Shown in pieces: positions 16,179 through 22,884 of a stretch of DNA of 33,542 nucleotides. Each line of letters starts with the position of its first letter. Position 1 is the first letter of the stretch. The notes below the pieces were generated by a model. The model searched no databases. It was not told the DNA's origin and saw only the letters and a list, made by a program, of their open reading frames with translations. Source of the stretch: Micromonospora sicca (GTDB lineage: Bacteria; Actinomycetota; Actinomycetes; Mycobacteriales; Micromonosporaceae); contig NZ_QGKS01000156.1 of NCBI RefSeq assembly GCF_003172935.1, positions 1-33,542 on the forward strand, in the 5' to 3' direction. Position numbers and translations under genes: made by a program.

Positions 16179-17452
16179 GAGTGCTTCTCCACCGTCGCGG
16201 CCAGCGCGTCGGCGACCCGCCAGCAATCGTGGTACGTCGAGTAGAGCGGCACCGGGGCGAACCGGACGACGTCCGGCTCCCGGGCGTCGGCGATCACGCC
16301 GTGCTCGTGCCGCAGCCGCTTGGTCAGCTCGTTGGCGCTGCCCGTGCCGATCCGCACGGAGAGCTGGCAGCCCCGCCGGGCCGGGTCGCGCGGGGTGACC
16401 ACGGTCAACGGCCGGTCCGCGGTCACCTCGTCGAGCAGCCGCTCCAGGTAGCCGGTGAGCCGCAGGCTGCGCTCCCGCAGCGCCGGCATGCCGACGGCGT
16501 CGAAGAGCTCCAGCGAGGTGCGGACCGGGCCCATCGCGAAGATCGGCGGGTTGGAGATCTGCCACGCCTCGACGGTGGCCGGCGGCCGGGAGACCGGGGT
16601 CATCTCGAACCGGGTGCTCGCCTCGGTGCTCCACCAGCCCTCGAAGCGCGGCAGGTCGGGGTCGCCGAGGTGCCGCTCGTGGACGAAGACGCCCGCGAGC
16701 GCCCCGGGCCCCGAGTTGAGGTACTTGTAGGAGCACCAGGCGGCGAAGTCGACGTCCCAGTCGTGCAGCGCCAGCGGGACGTTGCCGGCCGCGTGCGCGA
16801 GGTCCCAGCCGACCACCGCTCCGGCGGCCCGCCCGGCGGCGGTGATCGCCGGAATGTCCATCAGCTCGCCGGTGAGGTAGTTGACCCCGCCGAGCAGCAC
16901 CAGCGCCACGGTGTGCCCCTCGGCCGCCAGGAAGGCGGTCACGTCCTCGGTGCGCAGGGTGTCCTCGCCGGCCCGCGGCCGCAGCCGGACCAGGGTCGCG
17001 TCGGGGTCGAGGCCGTGGAAGCGGGCCTGGCTGCGGACCGCGTAGCTGTCCGAGGGGAAGGCGCTGTCCTCGATGACGATCCGGGTCCGCGCTCCCGCCG
17101 GGCGGTAGAAGCTGACCATCAGCAGGTGCAGGTTGACCGTGAGGGAGTTCATCACCACGGTCTCCGCGGGCCGGGCGCCGACCAGTCGCGCGGCCGGCGC
17201 CGTCAACAGCTCGTGGTACGGCAGCCAGGGGCGTTCCGCCTCCAGGTGCCCCTCGACCCCGAGCCGGCTCCACGCCGCCAGGTCGGCCAGCAGTTCGTCC
17301 CGGGTGGCCCGCGGTTGCAGGCCGAGCGAGTTGCCGGCCAGGTACGCCACCTCGGGGTAGCGGCCGCCCTCGGCGGGCGGCACGTGGAACAGGTGCCGGT
17401 GTCCCGGGTCGGCGGCGTCGTGCGCAAGCGCCTCTTCTTCGGTGTTGCTCAT
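16175..17452 (-). CDS. kynU: Kynureninase
   Basis: A 425-aa fold-type I PLP enzyme that cleaves 3-hydroxykynurenine to 3-hydroxyanthranilate plus alanine. PLP lysine K243 lies in CSYKYLNSGPG and the cofactor aspartate D217 in GWDLAHAAGN. Family motifs YLAGNSLGLQP and GWWSTE are also seen. The frame is open to ATG 17488, inside the upstream gene, but ATG 17452 directly follows GGGGACAGG and gives the family N-terminus, 11 nt after the kynA stop. This is one of the few operon junctions without an overlap. The downstream junction with kmo is ATGA. Confidence 0.94.
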   Translation of the reverse strand: MSNTEEEALAHDAADPGHRHLFHVPPAEGGRYPEVAYLAGNSLGLQPRATRDELLADLAAWSRLGVEGHLEAERPWLPYHELLTAPAARLVGARPAETVVMNSLTVNLHLLMVSFYRPAGARTRIVIEDSAFPSDSYAVRSQARFHGLDPDATLVRLRPRAGEDTLRTEDVTAFLAAEGHTVALVLLGGVNYLTGELMDIPAITAAGRAAGAVVGWDLAHAAGNVPLALHDWDVDFAAWCSYKYLNSGPGALAGVFVHERHLGDPDLPRFEGWWSTEASTRFEMTPVSRPPATVEAWQISNPPIFAMGPVRTSLELFDAVGMPALRERSLRLTGYLERLLDEVTADRPLTVVTPRDPARRGCQLSVRIGTGSANELTKRLRHEHGVIADAREPDVVRFAPVPLYSTYHDCWRVADALAATVEKHS

Positions 17453-17463
17453 CCTGTCCCCGC

Positions 17464-18366
17464 TCACATCGCCGTCCGGGCCGACCACAGCTCCGGGAAG
17501 ACCACCCGGGCCATGCTGCGCTGCAACCAGGCCAGCCCGGCGGACCCGCCGCTGCCGACCTTGGCGCCCATGGTGCGCTGCACCGCCTTGATGTGGTGCC
17601 AGCGCCAGTCGCCGAACCGCTCGGCGACCTCGGTCAGCGCCTCGCCGAGCAGCCGCAGGTGGTTGTCCGGGCCGCCGTCGGCGTAGATCCGCACCCAGGC
17701 CGCCTCGACGGCGGGGTGCGGCTCGTGCTCGACCGCCACGTCCCGGTCCAGCAGCTCGCCGGGGAGGTCGAAGCCGCGCCGGGCGAGCAGGGCGACCACG
17801 TCGTCCCAGAGGCTCGGCGTGGCGAGCGCGGCGGTCAGCTCGGCGTGCACCTCGGTCTGCCGGCGGAACGGGCGGATCAGCGCCGGGTCGCGGAGGCCGA
17901 GCAGGAACTCCAGCTGCCGGTACATCGCGGACTGGAAGCCGGAGCCCTCGCCGAGCAGGTTGCGGAACCGGTTGAAGTCGGCCGGGGTCATCCAGCGCAG
18001 CCCCTGCCAGGCCGCGTTGAGCCCCTCCAGGTGCAGGGCGGCGCGGCGCAGCGCCGGCAGCGCGTCCCAGATCCGGTTCGCCCGCAGCTCCCGCTGGGCG
18101 TGCCGCAGCTCGTGGCAGGTCAGCCCGAAGTACAGCTCCATGATCTGGCTGACCATCAGGAAGGACATCTCGCCCGGGTCCTCGCTGAGCGGCTGTTGCA
18201 GCCCGTGCAGCGTGCTCGCCCGCACGTACGCGTCGTAGGGCACCCGCTCGGCGAACTCCAGCGTCGGTTCGCCGCCGTTGCGCGCCGCCCGGGCCGCCCG
18301 CTGCTGCGGGGTGACCGGACGTACCGCCGCGGTCACCGTCGGTGCTCGCAGGCCCGTCTGCTCCAC
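17464..18366 (-). CDS. kynA: Tryptophan 2,3-dioxygenase
   Basis: A heme-dependent dioxygenase of about 300 aa that converts L-tryptophan to N-formylkynurenine, the entry step of the pathway. It shows the all-helical TDO core: SFLMVSQIMELYFGL, EFLLGLRDP and the proximal-heme block with H258 in WHHIKAVQRTMGAKVGSGG (GTG numbering). The start is ambiguous. ATG 18372 is nearly fused to GGGAG, while GTG 18366 has GGGAG at a proper 5-nt spacing, so I take the GTG. Frames further up to 18438 lack a ribosome binding site. It is the first gene of the operon, divergent from an Lrp/AsnC regulator across a 144-nt gap. Confidence 0.92.
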   Translation of the reverse strand: MEQTGLRAPTVTAAVRPVTPQQRAARAARNGGEPTLEFAERVPYDAYVRASTLHGLQQPLSEDPGEMSFLMVSQIMELYFGLTCHELRHAQRELRANRIWDALPALRRAALHLEGLNAAWQGLRWMTPADFNRFRNLLGEGSGFQSAMYRQLEFLLGLRDPALIRPFRRQTEVHAELTAALATPSLWDDVVALLARRGFDLPGELLDRDVAVEHEPHPAVEAAWVRIYADGGPDNHLRLLGEALTEVAERFGDWRWHHIKAVQRTMGAKVGSGGSAGLAWLQRSMARVVFPELWSARTAM

Positions 18367-18393
18367 TGTCATCTCCCTACGTACGCCGGGTAG

Positions 18394-18420
18394 CGTCATG
18401 ATCCCGCGGGTGGATCGACG
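18394..18420. promoter_or_regulatory. Dyad in the kynA / Lrp-regulator intergenic region, candidate operator
   Basis: The central inverted repeat gatcc-N7-ggatc (18400-18416) is flanked by further complementary arms cgtc (18394-18397) and gacg (18417-18420), with a 2-nt bulge on the left. It lies about 28 nt before the kynA start and 91 nt before the regulator start. Lrp/AsnC regulators often bind such sites near their own divergent promoter. Binding is inferred; I could not define the -10/-35 elements with confidence. Confidence 0.4.
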
Positions 18421-18510
18421 AATGGAATGCCTGTTCAACGGCGGTACGGTGGTCGGACCTGCCGCATCGAAACCGGAATCGCGTCCGGCTTCACGAAGGA
18501 AAGGTCACGC

Positions 18511-18981
18511 ATGGACGACATGGACTGGGCGCTGCTGCGGGAGCTCCAGGCCGACGCCCGGCTCTCGTTCAGCGAGCTGTCCCGGCGGGTGCACCTGTCG
18601 CCGCCAGCGGTGGCCGAGCGGGTCCGCCGGCTGGAGGAGTCCGGCGTGATCACCGGCTACCACGCGCACGTCGACCTGACCCGGGCCGGCCGCAGCGTGG
18701 TCGCGCTGATCCGGATGTCCTGCTACGGCCCGCGCTGCATCCTGCACGACCCCGAGGTGGCGGGCTGGCCGGAGATCCTGGAGATCCACCGGATCACCGG
18801 GGACGCGTGCAGCATGCTCAAGGTGGCGGCCGGGTCGATCGACGAGTTCGAGGGGGTCATCGACCGCCTCGCCCCGTACGGCCAGCCGTCCAGCACGATG
18901 GTCCTCTCCACCCCGCTGGAGTGGCACCCGGTCACCCCGCTGCCGCCCGCCGGCGCCACCTCGCCCACCCGCCGCCGCTGA
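18511..18981 (+). CDS. Lrp/AsnC-family transcriptional regulator, candidate regulator of the kyn operon
   Basis: A 156-aa Lrp/AsnC protein with an N-terminal winged helix-turn-helix (about residues 5-50: LLRELQADARLSFSELSRR then LSPPAVAERVRRLEESGVI) and a C-terminal RAM/AsnC ligand domain (HRITGDACSMLKVAAGSIDE). ATG 18511 is preceded by AAGGAAAGG eight nt upstream; the open frame to 18427 has no such signal. It is transcribed away from kynA. In Pseudomonas and Burkholderia an Lrp-type protein, KynR, controls kyn genes in response to kynurenine, so an equivalent role here is likely, but the ligand and the sign of control are not shown by the sequence. Confidence 0.88.
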   Translation: MDDMDWALLRELQADARLSFSELSRRVHLSPPAVAERVRRLEESGVITGYHAHVDLTRAGRSVVALIRMSCYGPRCILHDPEVAGWPEILEIHRITGDACSMLKVAAGSIDEFEGVIDRLAPYGQPSSTMVLSTPLEWHPVTPLPPAGATSPTRRR

Positions 18982-18983
18982 GG

Positions 18984-19001
18984 CGCGGCCCGGGCGCCGC
19001 G
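18984..19001 (+). terminator. Short GC hairpin after the Lrp regulator
   Basis: Arms cgcggc (18984-18989) and gccgcg (18996-19001) enclose ccgggc and are followed by ggttt. It begins 3 nt past the regulator stop. The stem is short, so confidence is modest. Confidence 0.4.
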
Positions 19002-19052
19002 GGTTTGCCTGGGGGCCAGGGGGAATGCAGGCGGCACTGCCCGATAGCAGGA

Positions 19053-19073
19053 TTCCGGTGCGCCGCACCGGAA
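19053..19073 (+). promoter_or_regulatory. 21-nt perfect palindrome upstream of the secreted-protein gene
   Basis: Arms ttccggtgcg (19053-19062) and cgcaccggaa (19064-19073) form a 10-bp inverted repeat around one base, directly before the GGGGGGA ribosome binding site of the gene at 19084. It may be an operator or a leader hairpin that limits translation. No run of T follows, so a terminator is less likely. Confidence 0.45.
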
Positions 19074-19083
19074 GGGGGGAATC

Positions 19084-19593
19084 ATGCGAGGGCTTCTGTC
19101 ACAACGCGCCCTGTCGGCCGTGCTGACCGTACTCGGCCTGGTCGCGGCGTTCGTCCTGATCACCGGTTCGCCGGCCCGGGCTGGCGAGAACACCTTCGTC
19201 GAGGTCACACCGAATCCCGCGCAGGCCGGTACCCGGGTGAACATCCGGGCCGGTTGCGACAACGCCAACAACCGGCAGGCCGAGGTGAACTCGGACGCCT
19301 TCGGGCGGGTGATGCTCCGTCCGAACAACGGCTTCCTCACCGGGGCGGTCACCATCCCGGGCAACAAGCAGCCCGGTGACTTCCCGGTCGACCTGCGCTG
19401 TTCCAACGGCAACACCGCGTCGACGATGCTGACCGTGCTCAACATGGCCCAGCCGAGCAAGGGCCCGGCCACCGGCGGTGGCGGCACCGCGGGCGGCCAG
19501 GGCACCGGCTCGCTGCTGCTGGTCGGCGGGCTGGTCGCGGTGGCCGTGGCGGCCGGGGTCGGCGCCCGTCGCAGGACCGGTTCCCGCGTCTGA
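19084..19593 (+). CDS. Secreted, C-terminally membrane-anchored protein of unknown function
   Basis: A 169-aa protein I cannot assign to a named family. Residues 1-33 form a signal peptide ending in ARA-G. The outer domain (about 34-120) is a likely Ig-like beta fold with one Cys pair (C58, C106) and the phrase VEVTPNPAQAGTRVNIRAGC. A Gly/Thr-rich linker (about 121-142) precedes a transmembrane helix (143-161) and an RRRTGSR tail. This layout resembles sortase substrates, and a class F sortase gene follows after 12 nt, but no LPxTG-type motif is visible before the helix. It is therefore either a plain membrane-anchored protein or carries an atypical sorting motif. A GGGGGGA ribosome binding site lies 3 nt before ATG 19084. 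Confidence 0.85.
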   Translation: MRGLLSQRALSAVLTVLGLVAAFVLITGSPARAGENTFVEVTPNPAQAGTRVNIRAGCDNANNRQAEVNSDAFGRVMLRPNNGFLTGAVTIPGNKQPGDFPVDLRCSNGNTASTMLTVLNMAQPSKGPATGGGGTAGGQGTGSLLLVGGLVAVAVAAGVGARRRTGSRV

Positions 19594-19605
19594 CGAGGTG
19601 CGGCC

Positions 19606-20712
19606 ATGGCCCGCCCACGTAGCCGAGCCGTCCCACGCCCGCAGGACCGGGACGACGCCGGCAGCACCCGGATCCACGGCGACGGGCGCACCACGCGGAT
19701 CCCAGCCGCTGCCCGCACCACCCGGATCCAGGGCGACGGGCGCACCACGCGGATCCCAGCCGCTGCCCGCACCACCCGGATCCAGGGCGACGGGCGCACC
19801 ACGCGAATCCCAGGCGAGGGCCGCACCACGCGGAGCCGAGGCGGCGGCACCATGCCGAAACCCGGGGACGGCCGCACCACGCCGCACGGCGGCGACGGCC
19901 GGACCCGACGCGGCCCGGACCGCTGTCGGGCCGGCGGCGGATTCGGGAGTGGGCTGCGGCTGGTGCTCCGAGCGTCCCGCCGGTTCGCCCGCTTGGCTGG
20001 CCACGCCTCCACGGCGAGCGTGACCACCGCCGACCCGGAGGGCCGTCCGTTGCCGACCCGGCCCGGCGGGGCCGGCCGCTGGCGGTACGCCGCCCGGAAC
20101 GGGCCCGGGGCCCCGGTGTTGGTGATCGGCACCCTGATGGTGCTGATCGTGGCGATGCTCGGCGTCGAGCGGGTGACCGGTGTCAGTGTGCTGCCCGAGC
20201 GGCTCTTCGCCGGGCTGCGACCGCCGCCGAAGGACTTCCCGGTGCTGCCGGGCAGCCCGCCGACCGACATCGCGATCCAGAAGCTCGACCTGCGGGCGCC
20301 GGTGCACCCGGTCGGCATCGCCCCCGACGGCAGCATCGCCGTACCGGATGTCGGGCGGTCCGGCGAGGCCGGCTGGTACGACCAGGGGCCGACCCCCGGG
20401 CAGTACGGCCCGGCGGTGATCGTCGGGCACGTCGACACCACCACCGGGCCGGCGGTCTTCCACGGCCTGAAGAGCCTGGACGACGGCGACCGGGTCGAGG
20501 TGACCCGGGCGGACCGATCGGTGGCCGTCTTCGAGGTCACCGCGGTGCAGCGGTACGGCAAGGACCGGCTGCCGGTGGACGAGGTCTTCGGCGACTTCAG
20601 CCGCCCCAACCTGCGCCTGATCACCTGCGGCGGCCGCTGGGTGGGCGGCGAGACCGGGTACGCCGACAACCTGGTGGTCTACGCGTCGCTGGTCAAGGCG
20701 CGCGGCCCGTGA
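19606..20712 (+). CDS. Class F sortase with Arg-rich repeat N-terminal extension
   Basis: A 368-aa protein. The C-terminal part (about 205-365) is a class F sortase: catalytic H275 in VIVGHVDT, C341 in LRLITCGG, and the closing GYADNLVVYAS. One transmembrane helix (about 169-188) places the catalytic domain outside. The first about 150 residues, predicted cytoplasmic, are unusual: nine-residue units based on RTTRI, very rich in Arg, Thr and Gly, encoded partly by two exact 54-bp direct repeats. Other class F sortases are usually about 200-250 aa. ATG 19606 has GAGGTG upstream and the frame keeps high G/C third positions, but a later start (for example GTG near 19962) is possible. It probably forms an operon with the preceding secreted protein. 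Confidence 0.82.
   Translation: MARPRSRAVPRPQDRDDAGSTRIHGDGRTTRIPAAARTTRIQGDGRTTRIPAAARTTRIQGDGRTTRIPGEGRTTRSRGGGTMPKPGDGRTTPHGGDGRTRRGPDRCRAGGGFGSGLRLVLRASRRFARLAGHASTASVTTADPEGRPLPTRPGGAGRWRYAARNGPGAPVLVIGTLMVLIVAMLGVERVTGVSVLPERLFAGLRPPPKDFPVLPGSPPTDIAIQKLDLRAPVHPVGIAPDGSIAVPDVGRSGEAGWYDQGPTPGQYGPAVIVGHVDTTTGPAVFHGLKSLDDGDRVEVTRADRSVAVFEVTAVQRYGKDRLPVDEVFGDFSRPNLRLITCGGRWVGGETGYADNLVVYASLVKARGP
19681..19788 (+). repeat. Two exact 54-bp tandem repeats within the sortase gene
   Basis: Copies 19681-19734 and 19735-19788 appear identical, and a third partial copy begins at 19789 and diverges after 16 nt. Each encodes 18 residues, i.e. two related 9-residue units containing RTTRI. Exact identity suggests recent duplication by slippage. 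Confidence 0.85.
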
Positions 20713-20718
20713 CCGGCG

Positions 20719-21255
20719 TCAGGCCGCCGCCTCCGGCTCGCGCAGGTCGAGCCAGTCCGCCCAGCGCGGGTCGGGTGCCCGGTGGCCGAGCACCCGCCAG
20801 GCCGTCCCCCTCGGGGCGGCCGGCAGGCTGTGCAGCCGCCAGCCCAGCTCGGCCGGGGTCTTGTCGCCCTTGGTGTGGTTGCAGCGGGCGCAGGCGGCGA
20901 CCACGTTCTCCCAGGCGTGCCGGCCGCCCCGGCTGCGCGGGAAGACGTGGTCGATGGTCTCCGCCGGCCCTCGGCAGTAGGCGCACCGCCAGCCGTCCCG
21001 GGCGAAGATCGCCCGGCGGGAGAGCCCGACGTGGGTCCGGTAGGGCACCCGGACGAAGCGGGTCAGCCGGACTACCGAGGGCACCGGGAGCGCGTTGCGG
21101 GCGCTGTGCAGGACGCCGTCGCCGTCGGCGACACAAACGGCCTTGGCCGACAGCACGAGGATCGCGGCTCGACGCACCGACACGACACACAGCGGCTCGT
21201 AGGTGGCGTTGAGGACCAACGCGCCGGAGCCCGCCGTGGGTCGTATGTCAGGCAT
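20719..21255 (-). CDS. HNH endonuclease
   Basis: A 178-aa HNH nuclease. The C-terminal domain has C91/C94 (CAYC), D102-H103 (the HNH histidine), N117, C122/C125 and CNHTKGDKT, a typical zinc-bound beta-beta-alpha-metal fold. The N-terminal 70 residues (ALVLNATYEPLCVVSVRRA) are conserved in the actinobacterial family that includes, as I recall, Rv2469c. The role is unknown; no phage or toxin genes surround it, so a housekeeping or DNA-repair function is as likely as defence. ATG 21255 follows GGGAGGGTGAG; the frame remains open to 21396 without a better start. Its stop is only 6 nt from that of the convergent sortase gene, so no terminator fits between them. Confidence 0.88.
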   Translation of the reverse strand: MPDIRPTAGSGALVLNATYEPLCVVSVRRAAILVLSAKAVCVADGDGVLHSARNALPVPSVVRLTRFVRVPYRTHVGLSRRAIFARDGWRCAYCRGPAETIDHVFPRSRGGRHAWENVVAACARCNHTKGDKTPAELGWRLHSLPAAPRGTAWRVLGHRAPDPRWADWLDLREPEAAA

Positions 21256-21552
21256 CGTGCTCACCCTCCCGGTCCAGCTGCTCCCGCCGCTGTCGCGCCG
21301 GTGCCCGCCCCGCGGGCAGCGGGGAGCCGCACCGGCGCCGGCCGGATCACCGACGTCCGTTGCGCCAATAGTCCCTGATCGGAACCCGGATTGCACGTAC
21401 TAATCCCGGGTACCCACACGGAACCTTCCGTGACCCGTGCCAAGATGACCGGTTCCGCCCGGGTTGATCGCCGCCGCGGTCCGCCGCCGTCCGAGGTCAC
21501 CGTCCGGAGGGTCGGCAGCCGCCGCACAGGAGGCTTGCGGTACGAAGACAGG
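21256..21552. other. Divergent intergenic region between the HNH gene and mscS
   Basis: These 297 nt separate two divergent genes and should hold both promoters. The stretch around 21361-21425 is noticeably less GC-rich (ttgcacgtactaatcccggg at 21391-21410) and is the likeliest promoter area. An AGGAGG at 21528-21533 lies too far from the chosen mscS start to serve it. No small gene is convincing here. Confidence 0.4.
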
Positions 21553-22626
21553 GTGAGCGCTGCCAGCCTGATGTTCCCCGCCGAGCCCATCCTGCCCAGC
21601 CCCGGCGCGACGCCGAGCCCGGAGTGCCTGCAGGAGGGGCTCTGCGAGACCGTCTGGAGGGTCACCGATTCGGTGTGGTTCGCCGAGGGCAGCTACTGGA
21701 TCGTCTTGAAGCCGATCCGGATCATTCTGATCCTGCTGCTCGCCGTCGTCGCCCGCTGGGCAGTGCACCGCACAATCAACCGGCTGGTGCGGACGACCAC
21801 CGAGGGCGCCATGCCCACCATGCTCCGGCCGCTGCGGGAGCGGATCCCTAGCGCCACCCTCGAACCCGAGCAGTTCGTGCCGGAGCGGCGGCGGCAGCGG
21901 GCCGAGGCGATCGGCTCGGTGCTGCGCAGTTTGGTCACCGCCTTCATCTTCGGCATCGCGCTGCTGATGGTGCTCAAGGAGTTCAGCTTCGACCTGGCGC
22001 CCCTGCTGGCCAGCGCGGGCATCGCCGGCGTGGCGCTCGGCTTCGGCGCGCAGAGCCTGGTCAAGGACCTGATCGCCGGCCTGTTCATGCTGATCGAGGA
22101 CCAGTACGGCGTCGGTGACACCGTCGACCTGGGCGAGGCGACCGGGGTGGTGGAGGCGGTCGGCTTGCGGGTCACCACCGTGCGGGACGGGCGGGGGGTG
22201 CTCTGGTACATCCGCAACGGCGAGATCGTCCGGGTCGGCAACAAGAGCCAGGGCTGGGCGCTGGTCGTGGTCGACCTGCCGATCGGCTTCGCCGGCACGG
22301 AGCAGGCGACCGCGGTGCTGCGGACGGCGGCCGCCTCGATGGCGATGGACCCCGAACTGTCGCCGGAGATCGTGGAGGAGCCCGAGGTGCTCGGCGTCGA
22401 GCAGATGACGGTGGACGGCGCGGTGATCCGCACCGTGGTCAAGACGACCGCGGACGGGCAGTTCGCGGTCGGCCGGGAGTTGCGCCGCCGGCTCGCCGAG
22501 GCGCTGGAGAACTCCGGCATCACCGCCCGGATCGCCGCCGCCCGGCTCTACCCGGCCATGCCGGCCGCGGTGCCGGATCGGGGGGAGACGGGCCGGGGAG
22601 AGACCGGTAGGGGCGGCCCGACCTGA
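21553..22626 (+). CDS. MscS-family mechanosensitive ion channel
   Basis: A protein of about 357 aa with three transmembrane helices (about 48-70, 121-143, 147-180). The last carries the MscS pore pattern LASAGIAGVALGFGAQSLVKD. The beta domain (YGVGDTVDLGEATGVVEAVG, then VWYIRNGEI-type segment LWYIRNGEI) and a C-terminal alpha/beta vestibule follow. Such channels release solutes upon hypo-osmotic shock. The start is uncertain: GTG 21553 is preceded only by ACAGG, ATG 21571 and TTG 21535 (next to AGGAGG) are alternatives. The C-terminus ends in a short RGETG repeat. Confidence 0.9.
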   Translation: MSAASLMFPAEPILPSPGATPSPECLQEGLCETVWRVTDSVWFAEGSYWIVLKPIRIILILLLAVVARWAVHRTINRLVRTTTEGAMPTMLRPLRERIPSATLEPEQFVPERRRQRAEAIGSVLRSLVTAFIFGIALLMVLKEFSFDLAPLLASAGIAGVALGFGAQSLVKDLIAGLFMLIEDQYGVGDTVDLGEATGVVEAVGLRVTTVRDGRGVLWYIRNGEIVRVGNKSQGWALVVVDLPIGFAGTEQATAVLRTAAASMAMDPELSPEIVEEPEVLGVEQMTVDGAVIRTVVKTTADGQFAVGRELRRRLAEALENSGITARIAAARLYPAMPAAVPDRGETGRGETGRGGPT

Positions 22627-22776
22627 GGCCGACCGGGCCCTCCCGACGGTCCGGACGATCCGGGGGTCGCGGACCGCGCGGCCCCTCGGGTATCGTCCGT
22701 TCGTTCAGTCGGAGATGCGACGATCAATCCGTTCACCCTAGCCAGTTGTCAGACGATCGGGCAGAATCCGGTGCAA

Positions 22777-22796
22777 CACGCTCCCAAGGGGGCGTG
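22777..22796 (+). terminator. Hairpin between mscS and the MFS gene
   Basis: Arms cacgctccc (22777-22785) and gggggcgtg (22788-22796) pair over 9 bp with one G-U. It lies 150 nt after mscS and 88 nt before the MFS start, so it could be an mscS terminator or a leader structure of the permease gene. The rest of the 258-nt gap 22627-22884 shows no gene. Confidence 0.35.
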
Positions 22797-22884
22797 CTCG
22801 TGTCCTCGCTGATCCGTAGATCTGACGACGGTTCCCGGGCAGGTCATCATGAGTGGCCAATCTTGGGGAACGATGGAGGCGACG

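Noticed and set aside
19681..19788. 54-bp repeats considered as an assembly or recombination artefact
   Set aside because: They keep the reading frame and merge smoothly into diverged 27-bp units on both sides, which fits coding repeat evolution, though long reads would settle it.
20719..21255. HNH protein as part of a defence system or homing element
   Set aside because: No partner ATPase, methylase, intron or phage genes are nearby, and the gene sits in a conserved housekeeping block.
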